Source: Gammaproteobacteria bacterium (GTDB lineage: Bacteria > Pseudomonadota > Gammaproteobacteria > Pseudomonadales > Azotimanducaceae_A). From it: a stretch of DNA of 5,646 nucleotides. Position 1 is the first letter of the stretch. Each line of letters opens with the position of its first letter. Positions 5,553-5,646 of the stretch are shown here, piece by piece. The stretch is taken from the NCBI GenBank assembly GCA_028819775.1, contig JAPPKV010000490.1:1-5646 (forward strand). The letters run 5' to 3'. The notes under the pieces were generated by a model that saw only the letters and a program-made list of their open reading frames with translations, was not told the DNA's origin and made no database searches. The position numbers and the translations under genes were made by a program.

Positions 5553-5646
5553 AGCCCATGCGGAGCCTAATCTTCTTGTCCGCTGAGGTGAGCTAGACTC
5601 CTTGAGCGGCCTTGATGTTTACACGTGGGTTGCATTTTGGAACAAC
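5553..5646. other. Right-edge non-coding stretch
   Basis: These 94 bases follow the binding-protein stop codon. No hairpin plus T-run terminator is visible. An open frame starts with ATG at 5615 and runs off the edge after about ten codons, but it has no ribosome binding site. TAGACT at 5594-5599 resembles a -10 box, yet no -35 stands at proper spacing. Neither is called. Confidence 0.5.

Noticed and set aside
5594..5646. Possible promoter (TAGACT) and gene start (ATG 5615) at the right edge
   Set aside because: There is no -35 at legal spacing, no ribosome site before the ATG, and only about ten codons are visible.

Overview
The window is GC-rich, Gram-negative DNA. The evidence is two outer-membrane TonB-dependent receptors and a periplasmic solute-binding protein, all with Sec signal peptides. 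The receptor style (an EEIIVTAE-type TonB box directly after the signal peptide, and several paralogs side by side) suits an environmental proteobacterium, most likely a gammaproteobacterium. That placement is inference; no rRNA or other marker is present.

Layout. Positions 1-616 (minus strand) hold the first 205 codons of a TonB-dependent receptor that runs off the left edge. Positions 617-971 are a 355-bp divergent control region with candidate overlapping promoters, a 10-bp perfect palindrome and, on the side of the second receptor, a GC-rich leader that can form two mutually exclusive hairpins. Positions 972-3560 (plus strand) hold a complete second receptor of 862 residues, a clear paralog of the first. 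Positions 3561-3737 contain an 80-bp palindromic repeat built from two 30-bp arms in inverted orientation. Positions 3738-5552 (plus strand) encode a 604-residue periplasmic binding protein of the SBP_bac_5 superfamily, YejA-type. Positions 5553-5646 hold no convincing gene.

How the parts may work together. The receptors would bring a scarce substrate across the outer membrane using TonB energy. The YejA-type protein would bind an oligopeptide-like or peptide-conjugated substrate in the periplasm and hand it to an inner-membrane ABC permease, which is not in the window. The link between the receptors and the binding protein rests only on adjacency and shared strand for the second receptor. 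The substrate cannot be read from the sequence.

No mobile-element gene, CRISPR array, tRNA or rRNA was seen. The most distinctive observations are the divergent receptor pair, the palindromic repeat whose two arms differ by pairing-preserving changes, and the alternative hairpins in the second receptor's leader. None amounts to a demonstrated new system.
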